Position numbers and translations under genes: made by a program | The notes under the pieces: generated by a model | Told to the model about the DNA's origin: nothing | The model's database searches: none | What the model saw: only the letters and a program-made list of their open reading frames with translations | Part shown: piece by piece, positions 1-8,000 of the stretch | Numbering within the stretch: the first letter of the stretch is position 1 | Layout of the letters: every line of letters starts with the position of its first letter | Assembly (NCBI GenBank): GCA_016717205.1 | Contig: JADKGC010000001.1 | Coordinates: 1,240,001 to 1,304,000, forward strand | DNA from: Candidatus Flexifilum breve | Lineage (GTDB): Bacteria > Chloroflexota > Anaerolineae > Aggregatilineales > Phototrophicaceae | Reading direction: 5' to 3' | Length of the DNA stretch: 64,000 nt

Positions 1-209
1 TGCATGGCGCTCACGCCGTCCAGCACGGGCATACGCAAATCCAACAAAATGACATCGGGCAGCAGTTCGGCGGCCAGTTTGACCGCCAATTGACCATCCT
101 CCGCTTCGCCGACAATCACAAAGCGCTCATCGCTGCCAAAGATGCCGCGCATGCCTACCCGCACCACCGGGTGATCATCCACGATCAACAAGCGAATCGC
201 CATGCCCAT
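1..209 (-). CDS. NarL/FixJ-type response regulator (N-terminal part, cut by window edge)
   Basis: This is the receiver domain of a response regulator; the C-terminal part, expected to be a LuxR-type DNA-binding domain, lies beyond the window. About 69 residues are readable. The acidic pair D11-D12 (IVDDHPVVR), the phospho-acceptor D57 in ILLDLRMP and the following MPVLDG loop are all present. The chosen ATG overlaps the stop of the upstream histidine kinase gene as TGATG, so the two are probably translationally coupled; a second in-frame ATG lies two codons downstream. The partner kinase is of the NarX/LiaS class, which fits a NarL-family regulator. The signal sensed is unknown. Confidence 0.9.
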   Translation of the reverse strand, partial: MGMAIRLLIVDDHPVVRVGMRGIFGSDERFVIVGEAEDGQLAVKLAAELLPDVILLDLRMPVLDGVSAM

Positions 210-1372
210 CACTTTCCGTTGAGAGGTAATTCCACGACCAGCGTCGTCCCGTCGTGGGGTGAGCTTTCGATGGAAAGTGTACCGCCTAACGTCTCGATCC
301 GCTCCCGCATGTTGATCAACCCATAGCCAACCACGTTGAGCGGCAGCGTTAACCCTTGGCCATCATCATTAATGTCCAGCAGTACAGCGTTGGGCACGTA
401 GGAGAGTGTGATCGTCACGAAGTGCGCGTGCGCATGTTTGCCAACGTTGGCCAGCGCCTCCTGAGTGACGCGCAGCAGCGCCAGTTCATGCGCGGGTGAC
501 AGAAGCTGCGGCGAACCGGTGATCACCACCTCGGCGGAAACACCGTGCATGTGTGCCCAGCTTTCAGCGACCTGACGCACCCCTTCCTCGAACTTGCGGC
601 CTTCTAAAGCGGGCGGACGCAGTTCCCAGATGAAGTGCCGCACTTCGCGCAGGTTTTCGCGCGCCATGCGCTTTGCACCGTCGCTGTAGCGCTGAGCCGC
701 CGCATCATCGGCGGCGGCATCCGCCGCTTCCAGATGGGTCACAATGCCGATCAACCCCTGCGCGATCGTATCGTGCAGTTCACCTGCCAACCGCTGCCGT
801 TCATGCGCAATCCCCGCCTGCCGCTCCATGGCGGCAATGGTCGTCTGCGCCTCCTTCAATTGCTCAATCAGCGTTTGGCGCTCCTGACTCTGGCGAATGA
901 TGGCTGTAATGTAATAGCCCAACAGCGCGCCGCCCGCCCATGCCACCGACATAATCAGCATCCACGTCGCCGTGAGGTCGGCATTAATGCGCTGGAGCTG
1001 CAGCAGCACCAGCGTATTGAGCATCAGCGCCAGCCCGACGGCTAACCGCAGTCCGGTAAGGATGAACACATGGGGGAAGAGGCCGCTCAACACCAGCATA
1101 AAAGCGGGGTTGTAGCCCGCCAACGCGTACCAGATCGCCCAACCCACGGCGAAAAACGCCACCCACCCGAGCGGTGGCAGCGTGGACAGGCGCAGCGACA
1201 CCGCGTACCACGCCATCAGCAGTCCAGTGAGCAGAATCGGCAGGATCGGGTCGTTGGTCGAACTGGGATCGAGGACGACCAATCCCAGCGCCAAGGTGCA
1301 CAGGCTGAAAAACACTACATGCCATACACCTGACCAGCGCACCCACGCATCTTTGAGCGTCTTGCCGTCCAT
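209..1372 (-). CDS. NarX/LiaS-type sensor histidine kinase
   Basis: This is a 387-residue membrane histidine kinase. The first 160 residues hold about five to six hydrophobic segments (roughly 17-35, 42-62, 67-88, 92-125, 134-160) with little extracytoplasmic sequence, so sensing may occur within the membrane. A short coiled coil follows. The HisKA_3 dimerisation/phosphorylation helix has H200 in ERQRLAGELHDTIAQGL. The ATPase domain has the N box (EALANVGKHAHA, about 306-317), DINDDGQG (333-340) and GYGLINMRERIETLGG. The stop overlaps the start of the response regulator by one base. A 61-codon membrane protein gene precedes it by about 33 bases and is probably in the same operon. The ligand cannot be told from sequence. 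Confidence 0.92.
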   Translation of the reverse strand: MDGKTLKDAWVRWSGVWHVVFFSLCTLALGLVVLDPSSTNDPILPILLTGLLMAWYAVSLRLSTLPPLGWVAFFAVGWAIWYALAGYNPAFMLVLSGLFPHVFILTGLRLAVGLALMLNTLVLLQLQRINADLTATWMLIMSVAWAGGALLGYYITAIIRQSQERQTLIEQLKEAQTTIAAMERQAGIAHERQRLAGELHDTIAQGLIGIVTHLEAADAAADDAAAQRYSDGAKRMARENLREVRHFIWELRPPALEGRKFEEGVRQVAESWAHMHGVSAEVVITGSPQLLSPAHELALLRVTQEALANVGKHAHAHFVTITLSYVPNAVLLDINDDGQGLTLPLNVVGYGLINMRERIETLGGTLSIESSPHDGTTLVVELPLNGK

Positions 1373-1405
1373 GATCTGCTGTCTCCGCTCGTAACTGCGA
1401 TAATT

Positions 1406-1591
1406 TTACCGCTTCTGCTGCGGATCCGGCTTCTTAGGTGACAAAATGGCGTACAGGGCCACGCCCATCGAGATCACGACATAGGCAAAGGTGCGCACAT
1501 CGCCTTGCAGGAAGAAGGTTGTCGCCAGCATCAGAATCACCGCGACAAACGCCACAATCACCCACCGCTGACTCGCTGTCAAGTTCTGCAT
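1406..1591 (-). CDS. Small two-TM membrane protein upstream of the histidine kinase
   Basis: This encodes 61 residues with two hydrophobic segments (about 9-28 and 34-50) and a charged C-terminal tail (SPKKPDPQQKR). It is the first gene of a likely three-gene operon with the sensor kinase and response regulator. No family is recognised. In similar systems small membrane proteins next to NarX/LiaS-type kinases modulate sensing, but a role here is only inferred from position. Confidence 0.6.
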   Translation of the reverse strand: MQNLTASQRWVIVAFVAVILMLATTFFLQGDVRTFAYVVISMGVALYAILSPKKPDPQQKR

Positions 1592-1782
1592 GATTTTCTA
1601 CCCTTAAGCTCCATGTATTCGGTAGCTTTAAGGCTAGATCACCTCAGCGTGGGCAGCATCCCCCATGAAGCGATCCTCAGGTCATCCGTTCGAGGGATGC
1701 GGTTATAGCAGCACAGCAACATCTGTGTTAAGAACCGGCAGATACCTTATGCGCACGTCCACGTCCAGCTTGATCACGATAA

Positions 1783-1791
1783 TGCTATAAT
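1783..1791 (+). promoter_or_regulatory. Extended -10 promoter for the Uma2 gene
   Basis: TGC followed directly by a perfect TATAAT (1786-1791) forms an extended -10 element 27 bases before the ATG of the Uma2 gene. No good -35 is seen, as is usual for extended -10 promoters. A purine-rich GGAGACGAGGAA stretch (1801-1812) between it and the ATG supplies the ribosome-binding site. Confidence 0.5.
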
Positions 1792-1818
1792 GTAATCAAG
1801 TGGAGACGAGGAACAGCG

Positions 1819-2430
1819 ATGGTTGCGGTCGAAAAACGCGTGTGGACTCCCGAAGAATATCTCGCCTATGAGCGCGCGAGTCAGGAACGGCACGAGCTGA
1901 TCAACGGCGAAATCCGGTTGATGTCGGGCGCGAGTGAAGAACACGTCACCATCGTCATCAATACGGCGTCAAGCTTACACAGTCAACTGCGCAAACGTCC
2001 GTGCAAAACCTATGCGAGTGACCTAAGGGTCAAACTCAAAGGTAACGCATCGTACTCGTATCCCGATGTCATCGTAGTTTGCGGTGAACGCATCCTTGAG
2101 GACGACAAATTCGATACGCTGCTCAACCCTACTGTCATCTTCGAAGTCTTATCCCCCTCGACTGAGGTCTATGATCGCGGGCGAAAGTTTGAATTTTACC
2201 GGGCGCTGGAGTCGCTTCAGGAATACGTGCTGATTGCCCAAGACCGACCACATGTGGAGCACTACCGTCGAGCGGACGACGAGTGGATATTGCAGGACTT
2301 CGATAGTCTAGAGAGCACGCTGACACTCGCATCAATCGAATGTACGCTCACATTAGCGGACATCTACGAAAAGGTTGATGTCAGCAATCCACCACCGCTT
2401 TTTCCCGCCCCAAGCGGAACCCCCGAATAA
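1819..2430 (+). CDS. Uma2 family endonuclease (DUF820)
   Basis: This is a 203-residue member of the Uma2/DUF820 family, a PD-(D/E)XK-type restriction-like fold that is greatly expanded in cyanobacteria and Chloroflexota. Family landmarks are RHELINGEI (about 24-33, acidic residue of the core), YSYPDVIVVCG (about 78-88, the conserved PD), VIFEVLSPSTE (about 108-118, E-x-x-SPST) and the YRALESLQEYVLI segment. The C-terminal 30 residues, rich in Pro, are variable in the family. The gene stands alone between a promoter and a bidirectional terminator. The biological role of Uma2 proteins is not established; nuclease activity is inferred from the fold. Confidence 0.88.
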   Translation: MVAVEKRVWTPEEYLAYERASQERHELINGEIRLMSGASEEHVTIVINTASSLHSQLRKRPCKTYASDLRVKLKGNASYSYPDVIVVCGERILEDDKFDTLLNPTVIFEVLSPSTEVYDRGRKFEFYRALESLQEYVLIAQDRPHVEHYRRADDEWILQDFDSLESTLTLASIECTLTLADIYEKVDVSNPPPLFPAPSGTPE

Positions 2431-2434
2431 AACA

Positions 2435-2466
2435 AAACCGGGACACGCTTGTGTCCCGGTTTGTTT
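2435..2466. terminator. Bidirectional intrinsic terminator
   Basis: A perfect 12-bp stem (AAACCGGGACAC, 2435-2446, paired with 2451-2462) with the loop GCTT sits between two convergent genes. It is followed on the plus strand by a short T-rich stretch (TTTGTTT), and the A-rich left arm gives T residues on the minus strand, so it can end transcripts from both sides. Confidence 0.85.
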
Positions 2467-3136
2467 ACAGCGCTTGCAGCTTCACCCAAAAGCCATCCAA
2501 CCGATTACCCTTGAAGCCAATCTGTTGAATTTCGTAGGGCAGGCCGCGCCGCTTGACCTTCGTCAGCCACGCACCGAGCCGGACGCGCGTTTGCGTCTCC
2601 GCCCGCAGCAGCTGGCGCGGCTCAATCACATCACCGCCGACCAAACGCTCGACCTCCGGACGCACGACCTGCGCCCAAATCCACTGGCGCAGCAGGCTGT
2701 CTGCGAGGTAGTGGCGGAGCGCCGCGCCTTCGCGGAGCGGCGTCATCACCGCGGCAAGCGTGCGTTCAAGATCGGTGTCCAGCGCCGCCAGATTGCCCAG
2801 ATAGATGATCGTGTTCAGCAGCGCTTCGATCAGCGCCGGGTCAGCCTGCGCATCCCACAGCGCCACCCGCTGACCGAGCGTGAAGCAGGCTTCGACGCGC
2901 TGCGCGGTCAGCCGGGCGTCACCGCGATGGGCGATCAGGCTAACGTTGGCGATCTCCGGGTCGTTCACGCGCAGCACCCCCGGCCAATCCAGCGTAATAC
3001 CCGCGTCCGCGCAGAAAACTGCCAGCGGATGCCCGTCATTGAGCGCATAGGCCATCCGCATAGGCGTGGGCTGACGCGCCGCTGTAGTGCGCGCAGCAAT
3101 CGCCGCGAGATGCGGCTGCACATCAAATGTCGACAT
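2465..3136 (-). CDS. Hypothetical protein paired with a Rieske oxygenase
   Basis: This encodes 223 residues with no family I recognise. It has no signal peptide or membrane segment, and is mostly helical by composition, with a basic C-terminal region (LTKVKRRGLPYEIQQ). It lies only 4 bases downstream of the Rieske oxygenase gene on the same strand, so the two are almost certainly cotranscribed; a shared terminator follows at once. It could be an accessory or substrate-handling protein for the oxygenase, but nothing in the sequence resembles a ferredoxin, a reductase or an oxygenase beta subunit. Confidence 0.7.
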   Translation of the reverse strand: MSTFDVQPHLAAIAARTTAARQPTPMRMAYALNDGHPLAVFCADAGITLDWPGVLRVNDPEIANVSLIAHRGDARLTAQRVEACFTLGQRVALWDAQADPALIEALLNTIIYLGNLAALDTDLERTLAAVMTPLREGAALRHYLADSLLRQWIWAQVVRPEVERLVGGDVIEPRQLLRAETQTRVRLGAWLTKVKRRGLPYEIQQIGFKGNRLDGFWVKLQAL

Positions 3137-3140
3137 GGCG

Positions 3141-4268
3141 TTATTTGATGGGAGTGGCTTCGCGGCACAGCGGGATTACGTCGTTGTTCAGGTATTCGTG
3201 CACCAGCGATTGGAAGTGATGCACGCCGTTTTCATGCCGCGCGGAGAAGCGTCCCCGGTTGTAGGAGCGCGATTTCAAGCCCTGTTGCACGTATTCGCAG
3301 ATTTCGATGTCCTCGTACTGGACTTCGTCCGCGAACTTGACCATCGTCTCCATACCGGCCTGATCGATGTCGTGCTTGAAGTACCACTCGAACGTCAGCA
3401 GCGTCTTGTCGTGCCCCTGCGGGCGCACGATGTTGACCGACAGGTTGTCCGGGTACTCGTCGATCATGAAGTTGGGGAACATGATGTGATAGCGGATCTT
3501 GTCTTCGGGCAGCGGGTTGACGTAACGCCGCTTATTCGGGTTGCCTTGATTGGCGGGCTTAACTGGCACCCATTGAATGCTGAAGAAGCGGTACGTATCC
3601 ACGTAGTACTCGTCGAGGTTCATCTCCCGGTTAAGGCCAGGGTGCGCCATCGGTACGTGATAGCCTTCCGCGTAATTGTCGAGGTAGACCTTCCAATTGC
3701 AGTTGATCAGGTACTCGCAGCGTTCGACGAGCGTCCAACCATCCCAGCGGATACCGCTCACGCGTGTGAATTCGTCGCCCCACATAGCGGCGAGCGCGGG
3801 CGCGTCGTCATCGAGATTGATGAAGACATATGGCCCCCAGGTTTCGGTGCGAATCTCGTGCAGGCTGAAGCACGACGGCTCAAAGCTCGGCGTCTCTTCC
3901 ATGCCCGGCGCGCGCAGCAGTTGACCGTCATGGTTGAACGTCCAGCCGTGATACAGGCATTGGAACGACTTGCGATTGCCTTTACCACGCGCGACGACCC
4001 CGGCGCGGTGCGGACACACGTTGTAGTAGGCGCGTAATTTTCCAGTTTGATCTCGAGTGAGGACGATGGGTTCGCCAGCGGCTTCGCTGGTCAGATAATC
4101 GCCGGGCTTGGCGAGTTCATCAGTGCGGGCGACGGCTTGCCACGTTCGGGCGAAAATGGCATCCTGTTCACGTTCAAAAACCTGTGGATCGAGGTACCAG
4201 CTGGCGTCGAGGGTTTGGGCGCTGGCAACTTCCGGCTGAAAAGACTCATTCGTCCACAACTTCTGCAT
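3141..4268 (-). CDS. Rieske [2Fe-2S] aromatic-ring-hydroxylating-type oxygenase alpha subunit
   Basis: This is a 375-residue oxygenase component of the Rieske non-haem iron oxygenase family. The Rieske cluster ligands are C85, H87 (CPHRAG) and C104, H107 (CLYHGW). The mononuclear iron site is D/N197-198 with H204 and H209 (DNYAEGYHVPMAHPG) and probably D320 in YEDIEICEYVQQGL. The C-terminal SRPBCC catalytic domain is complete. The C-terminal pattern resembles alpha subunits that demethylate quaternary amines or oxidise small substrates rather than classical dioxygenases, but the substrate is not certain. No reductase or ferredoxin is nearby, so electrons must come from an unlinked partner. 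The second gene of the operon is an orphan of 223 residues. Confidence 0.9.
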   Translation of the reverse strand: MQKLWTNESFQPEVASAQTLDASWYLDPQVFEREQDAIFARTWQAVARTDELAKPGDYLTSEAAGEPIVLTRDQTGKLRAYYNVCPHRAGVVARGKGNRKSFQCLYHGWTFNHDGQLLRAPGMEETPSFEPSCFSLHEIRTETWGPYVFINLDDDAPALAAMWGDEFTRVSGIRWDGWTLVERCEYLINCNWKVYLDNYAEGYHVPMAHPGLNREMNLDEYYVDTYRFFSIQWVPVKPANQGNPNKRRYVNPLPEDKIRYHIMFPNFMIDEYPDNLSVNIVRPQGHDKTLLTFEWYFKHDIDQAGMETMVKFADEVQYEDIEICEYVQQGLKSRSYNRGRFSARHENGVHHFQSLVHEYLNNDVIPLCREATPIK

Positions 4269-4524
4269 TGGACTCCTCTTGTGTCCCGTAACGCCACGGA
4301 CACCCGCGTATCAGACTTAGTTAACTCTCCCCAAGTGGCTCACATAGCCACTTTCTCAGTGTGAATTCTACCCCACCCCACCCCTCTGTAAAGTGTATGT
4401 TTGCTGAATGTTTGTTCGCCTGTCCGCCTTTAGTCGCAGGTGGAATTCTGTCCATCTTCGGATGTTCAGATCGGCTGGTCCACGCTTTAATAGGGGTATC
4501 GTGAAATGAAGGACGTAAACGCGC

Positions 4525-5013
4525 ATGTTCGCTCAGCTAAAGACGGTTGAATCGATTCAGAAATTGATCAGTACATGGGAACACGCGGCGGTGCCCACCG
4601 TCGATGATCCGCTGCAGCCGCTGCTCCTTGGCCTGAATACGTACATCAACCATGATCTGGTGTTCGAACTGGCGAACAATCTCGCGGTGAACGGCGACAC
4701 GCTCACGCCGAAGGGTCGGCAGCGCGACCGCCGTACTTTTGACGCGGTCATCGCCGCGATCAAGACGCTGGTCATGGACGTGTATCAGCGCGTGAGTGAA
4801 CGCGGCTGCGCGCTGGACCTCGATGCGTGGGTGCTCGAAGACTTGATCGACGGGTGGAGCGAAACGGTGTGGAAGCACACGGAAGCGCTGCTCCGCAGCC
4901 GCAGTCAGTTTGAAGCCGAAGCGATTCGCTTTCAGGTGGATCGGCGTACCATCAAACGAGCGGAGGGAATCCGCTGCGCGCGGCTGAATCGCCGTGCGGA
5001 ACAGGCCGCTTAA
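4525..5013 (+). CDS. DUF5995 family protein
   Basis: This encodes 162 residues. The stretch LLLGLNTYINHDLVFELAN (about 45-65) matches the hallmark of the DUF5995 family (LGLNAHINyDL), and the rest is helical. The conserved Asn/His pair there and a possible WS..VWKHTEALL helix near the end could form a small-molecule or metal site, but no activity is known for the family. It is a single-gene unit closed by a strong terminator directly at the stop codon. There is no signal peptide, so it is probably cytoplasmic. Confidence 0.72.
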   Translation: MFAQLKTVESIQKLISTWEHAAVPTVDDPLQPLLLGLNTYINHDLVFELANNLAVNGDTLTPKGRQRDRRTFDAVIAAIKTLVMDVYQRVSERGCALDLDAWVLEDLIDGWSETVWKHTEALLRSRSQFEAEAIRFQVDRRTIKRAEGIRCARLNRRAEQAA

Positions 5014-5039
5014 GGGGTAGAGACTTCTACCCCTTTTTT
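5012..5039 (+). terminator. Intrinsic terminator of the DUF5995 gene
   Basis: The stem AAGGGGTAGA (5012-5021) pairs with 5026-5035 around a GACT loop and runs into six T residues (5034-5039). The stem begins inside the TAA stop codon. Confidence 0.9.
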
Positions 5040-5068
5040 GTGCCGATTGCCCGCTGAGTCGGCCGCCG

Positions 5069-5809
5069 CTATAGTACCGCGAAGAACGCCATGAAGATCA
5101 CCATGTCCTGCAAGAAGTGGATGAACCACGACCACCACACGCCTTCCGTCTCCTGAATCGATTTCGCCAGCAGCCACGCGATGAACCCAGCCATCAGCAC
5201 GCCGACCACGCCGCCCGGCGTGCCGAAGTAGTGCGGCAGGCCGAACAGCAGCGCGGAGATCAGCACGACCGCCGAGCGCGGCACCACGCCTTCGAAACCG
5301 ACGACGACCGTGAAGCGCGTGATTGCTTCCTCGGTGAAGGCGTTCAAGGCCGCGAAGATCAGGATGAACGGGGCAAAGCCGATCACCGCGCTGCCGACGG
5401 CTGACAGATCGCCCTTGAGCACATTCAGATACAGAAAAACCGACGTGACCAGGGTGATCACGACCGCGAAGTTGATCCCGACACCGCGCCACGTGTCCTT
5501 CGCGTTGATGCCGAGCACCTTGACCGGGACAGGATGCACTTGGCTGTTGCCCATGCGGGCAAAGCGCCGGAAGTTGGTTGGGAACAACACATAGGTGATC
5601 AGCAGATTCACGAGCGCCAGCGCCAGCGCCAGCACCTGATACTTAATGTCCAGATCGACGCGGGGAACGGGATGCAGCTCGGGCAGAGCCGCCGCTTGGA
5701 TGAGCGGACGCAGCACGACCAGCAAGCCAATACTGGCGGCGGCAACGACGAGCAAAAACAGGCTGCGCGCCCGGTGATTCGTCTGCGTGTTGGCGATGAT
5801 GGTGGTCAT
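5069..5809 (-). CDS. CPBP family intramembrane glutamic-type protease
   Basis: This is a 246-residue multi-pass membrane protein. The CPBP (Abi/Rce1-type) motifs are intact: motif 1 E160-E161-x3-R165 (TEEAITRF), motif 2 with H193 (FGLPHYFG) and motif 3 with H231 (FIHFLQDM). About seven hydrophobic segments are visible (around 17-37, 57-77, 110-130, 143-158, 178-192, 200-216, 228-246). CPBP proteins cleave prenylated or signal-type peptides or provide self-immunity to peptides; the substrate here is unknown. The gene follows the PadR regulator by 18 bases and should be in the same autoregulated operon, which suggests an induced membrane-stress or peptide response. Confidence 0.87.
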   Translation of the reverse strand: MTTIIANTQTNHRARSLFLLVVAAASIGLLVVLRPLIQAAALPELHPVPRVDLDIKYQVLALALALVNLLITYVLFPTNFRRFARMGNSQVHPVPVKVLGINAKDTWRGVGINFAVVITLVTSVFLYLNVLKGDLSAVGSAVIGFAPFILIFAALNAFTEEAITRFTVVVGFEGVVPRSAVVLISALLFGLPHYFGTPGGVVGVLMAGFIAWLLAKSIQETEGVWWSWFIHFLQDMVIFMAFFAVL

Positions 5810-5827
5810 AGGGTCTCCTTGTGGTCA

Positions 5828-6376
5828 CTAGAACTGTGCTTGCACCAGCTTGATCGTGTCGTCGAGCCATTCGACGTACAGTCGTTCTGACCGCTCCCCC
5901 GCCTGCCGCACAGCCTCCCAGAGCAGCGCGTCTTTCGCCAGTGCGGGATTCTGTTCCACGGCCAGCTTGATGATCTGCGCGCTGGCGGCCATGCCCTCCA
6001 GCGCCTGCTGATGCAGTGTGCGCTGCAGATGGAGCTGGGTCAACAGGGCGTCCTTGTCGATCTGCGCGGAAAAAAACAGCTTGAGCAGCAGCGGCTCTTT
6101 CGTCGGCTCAACTTCCGTCAACGGTTCGGCCAACCAGCGGCGCAGCGCCGCGCGCCCCGCCTCGGTGATGGTATACACGCGGCGATCCGGGCGGTCTTCC
6201 TGCGGCTGCACTTCCGAGATCAGCAGCCCGTCCCCTTCCAACGTTTTGAGCGTCATGTAGATCTGGCTCAGTTTGGCGTACCAGAAATGCCCGGTGGAAC
6301 TGTCCATGAACTGCTTGAGTTCGTAGCCATTCATCGGGGAATAGTTCAGGACGCCAAGCAGTGCAAATTTGAGCAT
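5828..6376 (-). CDS. PadR family transcriptional regulator
   Basis: This is a 182-residue PadR-type repressor. The N-terminal winged helix starts at MLKFALLGVLNYSPMNGYELKQFM, with the wing around YTITEAGRAALRRWL. The C-terminal Vir_C-like dimerisation helices cover about 85-180. The open frame continues upstream, but this ATG is chosen because AAGGAA lies 7 bases before it and the family always starts here. A perfect palindrome lies over the transcription start (6389-6408), which points to autorepression. The downstream CPBP protease gene is probably the regulated target. The inducer is unknown. Confidence 0.92.
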   Translation of the reverse strand: MLKFALLGVLNYSPMNGYELKQFMDSSTGHFWYAKLSQIYMTLKTLEGDGLLISEVQPQEDRPDRRVYTITEAGRAALRRWLAEPLTEVEPTKEPLLLKLFFSAQIDKDALLTQLHLQRTLHQQALEGMAASAQIIKLAVEQNPALAKDALLWEAVRQAGERSERLYVEWLDDTIKLVQAQF

Positions 6377-6388
6377 ATTCAATTCCTT

Positions 6389-6408
6389 ATATATCAATCT
6401 TGATATAT
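6389..6408. promoter_or_regulatory. Palindromic operator, probably the PadR binding site
   Basis: ATATATCAA (6389-6397) and TTGATATAT (6400-6408) form a perfect 9-bp inverted repeat with a 2-base centre. It lies between the -10 box and the ribosome-binding site of padR, where a bound repressor would block transcription. Assignment to the PadR protein is by position only. Confidence 0.7.
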
Positions 6409-6436
6409 CATAATTGACATATAGGGCAGGAGTCAA
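6407..6436 (-). promoter_or_regulatory. Promoter of the PadR-CPBP operon
   Basis: On the minus strand TTGACT (6431-6436) is followed after 18 bases by TATGAT (6407-6412). Both are one base from consensus. The palindromic operator overlaps the -10 and start region. Confidence 0.75.
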
Positions 6437-6480
6437 TTCGAAAGCAGGAAATTTACATTTTTCACACAACGCGTGAATCA

Positions 6481-6505
6481 AAAAGGCGATCTTAAAAGAT
6501 CGCCT
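6481..6505 (-). terminator. Intrinsic terminator of the heavy-metal-binding protein gene
   Basis: AGGCGATCTT (6484-6493) pairs with AAGATCGCCT (6496-6505). Read on the minus strand the hairpin ends in a T tract (complement of AAAAA at 6480-6484). It separates the small metal-binding gene from the PadR promoter. Confidence 0.82.
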
Positions 6506-6528
6506 CTCTGAGCTTTGGGCAATCGGCC

Positions 6529-6747
6529 TTACGGCATCAACGACTGTTCCGGGGCGTAGTCGATTTCCTTGAGCGTCGTGACAATGCCATCCCACGTCGC
6601 GGGGGTATCCCACTCCACGGTCACAACCTTGGTCAGCTTGTCACCTTTCACGGTGTGCACGCCCTGCTTCTGAGACAGTTCGTTGACGATGGTCTTGACG
6701 CAGCCATCGCAGCCAATGTTGGGAACAACAAACGATTTGCTTTCCAT
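6529..6747 (-). CDS. Heavy-metal-associated (HMA) domain protein
   Basis: This is a single HMA domain of 72 residues with the metal-binding loop NIGCDGCVKTI, which matches the GxxCxxC pattern of CopZ/MerP-type proteins although the usual Met is replaced by Ile. The beta-alpha-beta-beta-alpha-beta order is complete, ending in LKEIDYAPE. The ATG is chosen for the strong GGAGGGAG site just upstream; the frame is open further, but that would add an unlikely 15 residues. No copper ATPase is nearby, so it is probably a stand-alone cytoplasmic chaperone. Confidence 0.85.
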   Translation of the reverse strand: MESKSFVVPNIGCDGCVKTIVNELSQKQGVHTVKGDKLTKVVTVEWDTPATWDGIVTTLKEIDYAPEQSLMP

Positions 6748-6794
6748 ATGAGTCTCCCTCCTACATAATTCAGACGTCGTGAACCGCCTCAATC

Positions 6795-7925
6795 TTATCG
6801 CAAAACGGACTGAAGTTCTGCCCGCACTTGATCATCGGTTTCATGTGACAGTTGTTCAGACAGACGAGCGTAGCTGCGCATCCCGCCGATTTGACCGAGT
6901 GCCCACGCCGCATGTCCGCGCACCAGGGGACTCGCATCGGTCAGCAGCGCACTTAACGCGGGGATGGCGTCGTCCAAACCCCAATTTCCCGCGGCGATAC
7001 ACGCGTTGCGCACCAACCGCTCCCGTTTGATGCGCGCAATCGGTGACCCGGCGAACCGCGCCGCAAAGCCCGCCTCGTCCAGCGCCAGCAGATCGAGCAG
7101 CGGCGGCGCGACGCGGTCTGCATCACGCGGATGGAACGCGGTTTCGTGCGTCGGTGCCGTGAAACGGTTAAACGGGCACACGTCCTGACACACATCGCAG
7201 CCGTAGACCCAATTGCCGATCAGCGGGCGCAGTACCCGGTCGATCCAGCCTTTGTGCTCAATCGTCAAATAGCTGATGCAGCGGCGCGCGTCCAGCACAT
7301 GCGGGCGCGGAAAGGCGTTCGTCGGGCAGGCGCGCAGACAGCGCGTGCATGTGCCGCACATCGTCGGCGCGAGCGTTGACTCGTCGTAGGTGTCGAACGC
7401 GAACGTGGTGAGGATTTCGCCCAAGAAGAAGAAGCTGCCGCGCTGCGGATGGATCAGCATGGTATTCTTGCCGATGAAGCCCATGCCCGCCGTCTGCGCG
7501 TGGCTGCGTTCGAGGATTGCCCCCGTATCCACATACACCCGATGATGCGACTCGCGGCTCATCCACGCCGCCAGCGTGTCGAGGCGCGGCGTGATCACGT
7601 CATGGTAGTCGAGGCCCCACGCATACGACGCGATGCGCCCACGCGCCGAGTCGGCCAGCAGATCAGGGGGCACATGGCTGCGATAATCCAGCCCGACGAT
7701 CACCAGTGAGCGCACGCCCGGCATAATCACGCTGAGATCGTGCCGCCGCGCCTGCCGATCCGGTCGCGCCATGTACGCCATCTCGCCGTGCATGCCCGCA
7801 TCGATCCAGCGCAAATAGGCATCGAGCGTCGGCGACGTTTCCGCCTGCGTGATCCCCACGAGGTTAAAGCCCAGTTCCAGCGCCCGCATTTTGAGGCGTT
7901 CACTGGAAAACAGAATATCAGTCAT
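6795..7925 (-). CDS. queG: Epoxyqueuosine reductase QueG
   Basis: QueG reduces epoxyqueuosine to queuosine at the tRNA wobble base using cobalamin and two [4Fe-4S] clusters. The 376-residue product has the catalytic Asp in YVDTGAILER (D133), the cluster motifs C190-x2-C193-x2-C196-x3-C200P and C243-x2-C246-x3-C250P (YGCDVCQDVCPFN) and C216. A C-terminal HEAT-like repeat (SPLVRGHAAWALGQIG) follows, as in known QueG structures. The ATG at 7925 fits the family N-terminus (FSSERLKMRALELGFNLVGI); an upstream ATG would add 12 unconserved residues. The tgt gene of the same pathway is at 34.1 kb. QueA is not in the window. Confidence 0.95.
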   Translation of the reverse strand: MTDILFSSERLKMRALELGFNLVGITQAETSPTLDAYLRWIDAGMHGEMAYMARPDRQARRHDLSVIMPGVRSLVIVGLDYRSHVPPDLLADSARGRIASYAWGLDYHDVITPRLDTLAAWMSRESHHRVYVDTGAILERSHAQTAGMGFIGKNTMLIHPQRGSFFFLGEILTTFAFDTYDESTLAPTMCGTCTRCLRACPTNAFPRPHVLDARRCISYLTIEHKGWIDRVLRPLIGNWVYGCDVCQDVCPFNRFTAPTHETAFHPRDADRVAPPLLDLLALDEAGFAARFAGSPIARIKRERLVRNACIAAGNWGLDDAIPALSALLTDASPLVRGHAAWALGQIGGMRSYARLSEQLSHETDDQVRAELQSVLR

Positions 7926-8000
7926 ACGATTTGGCGATGAATTCCCGCTCGCTTCGGGCATACAATACGGTCAATTCATTTTTGCACACCGGAGGTCAGC

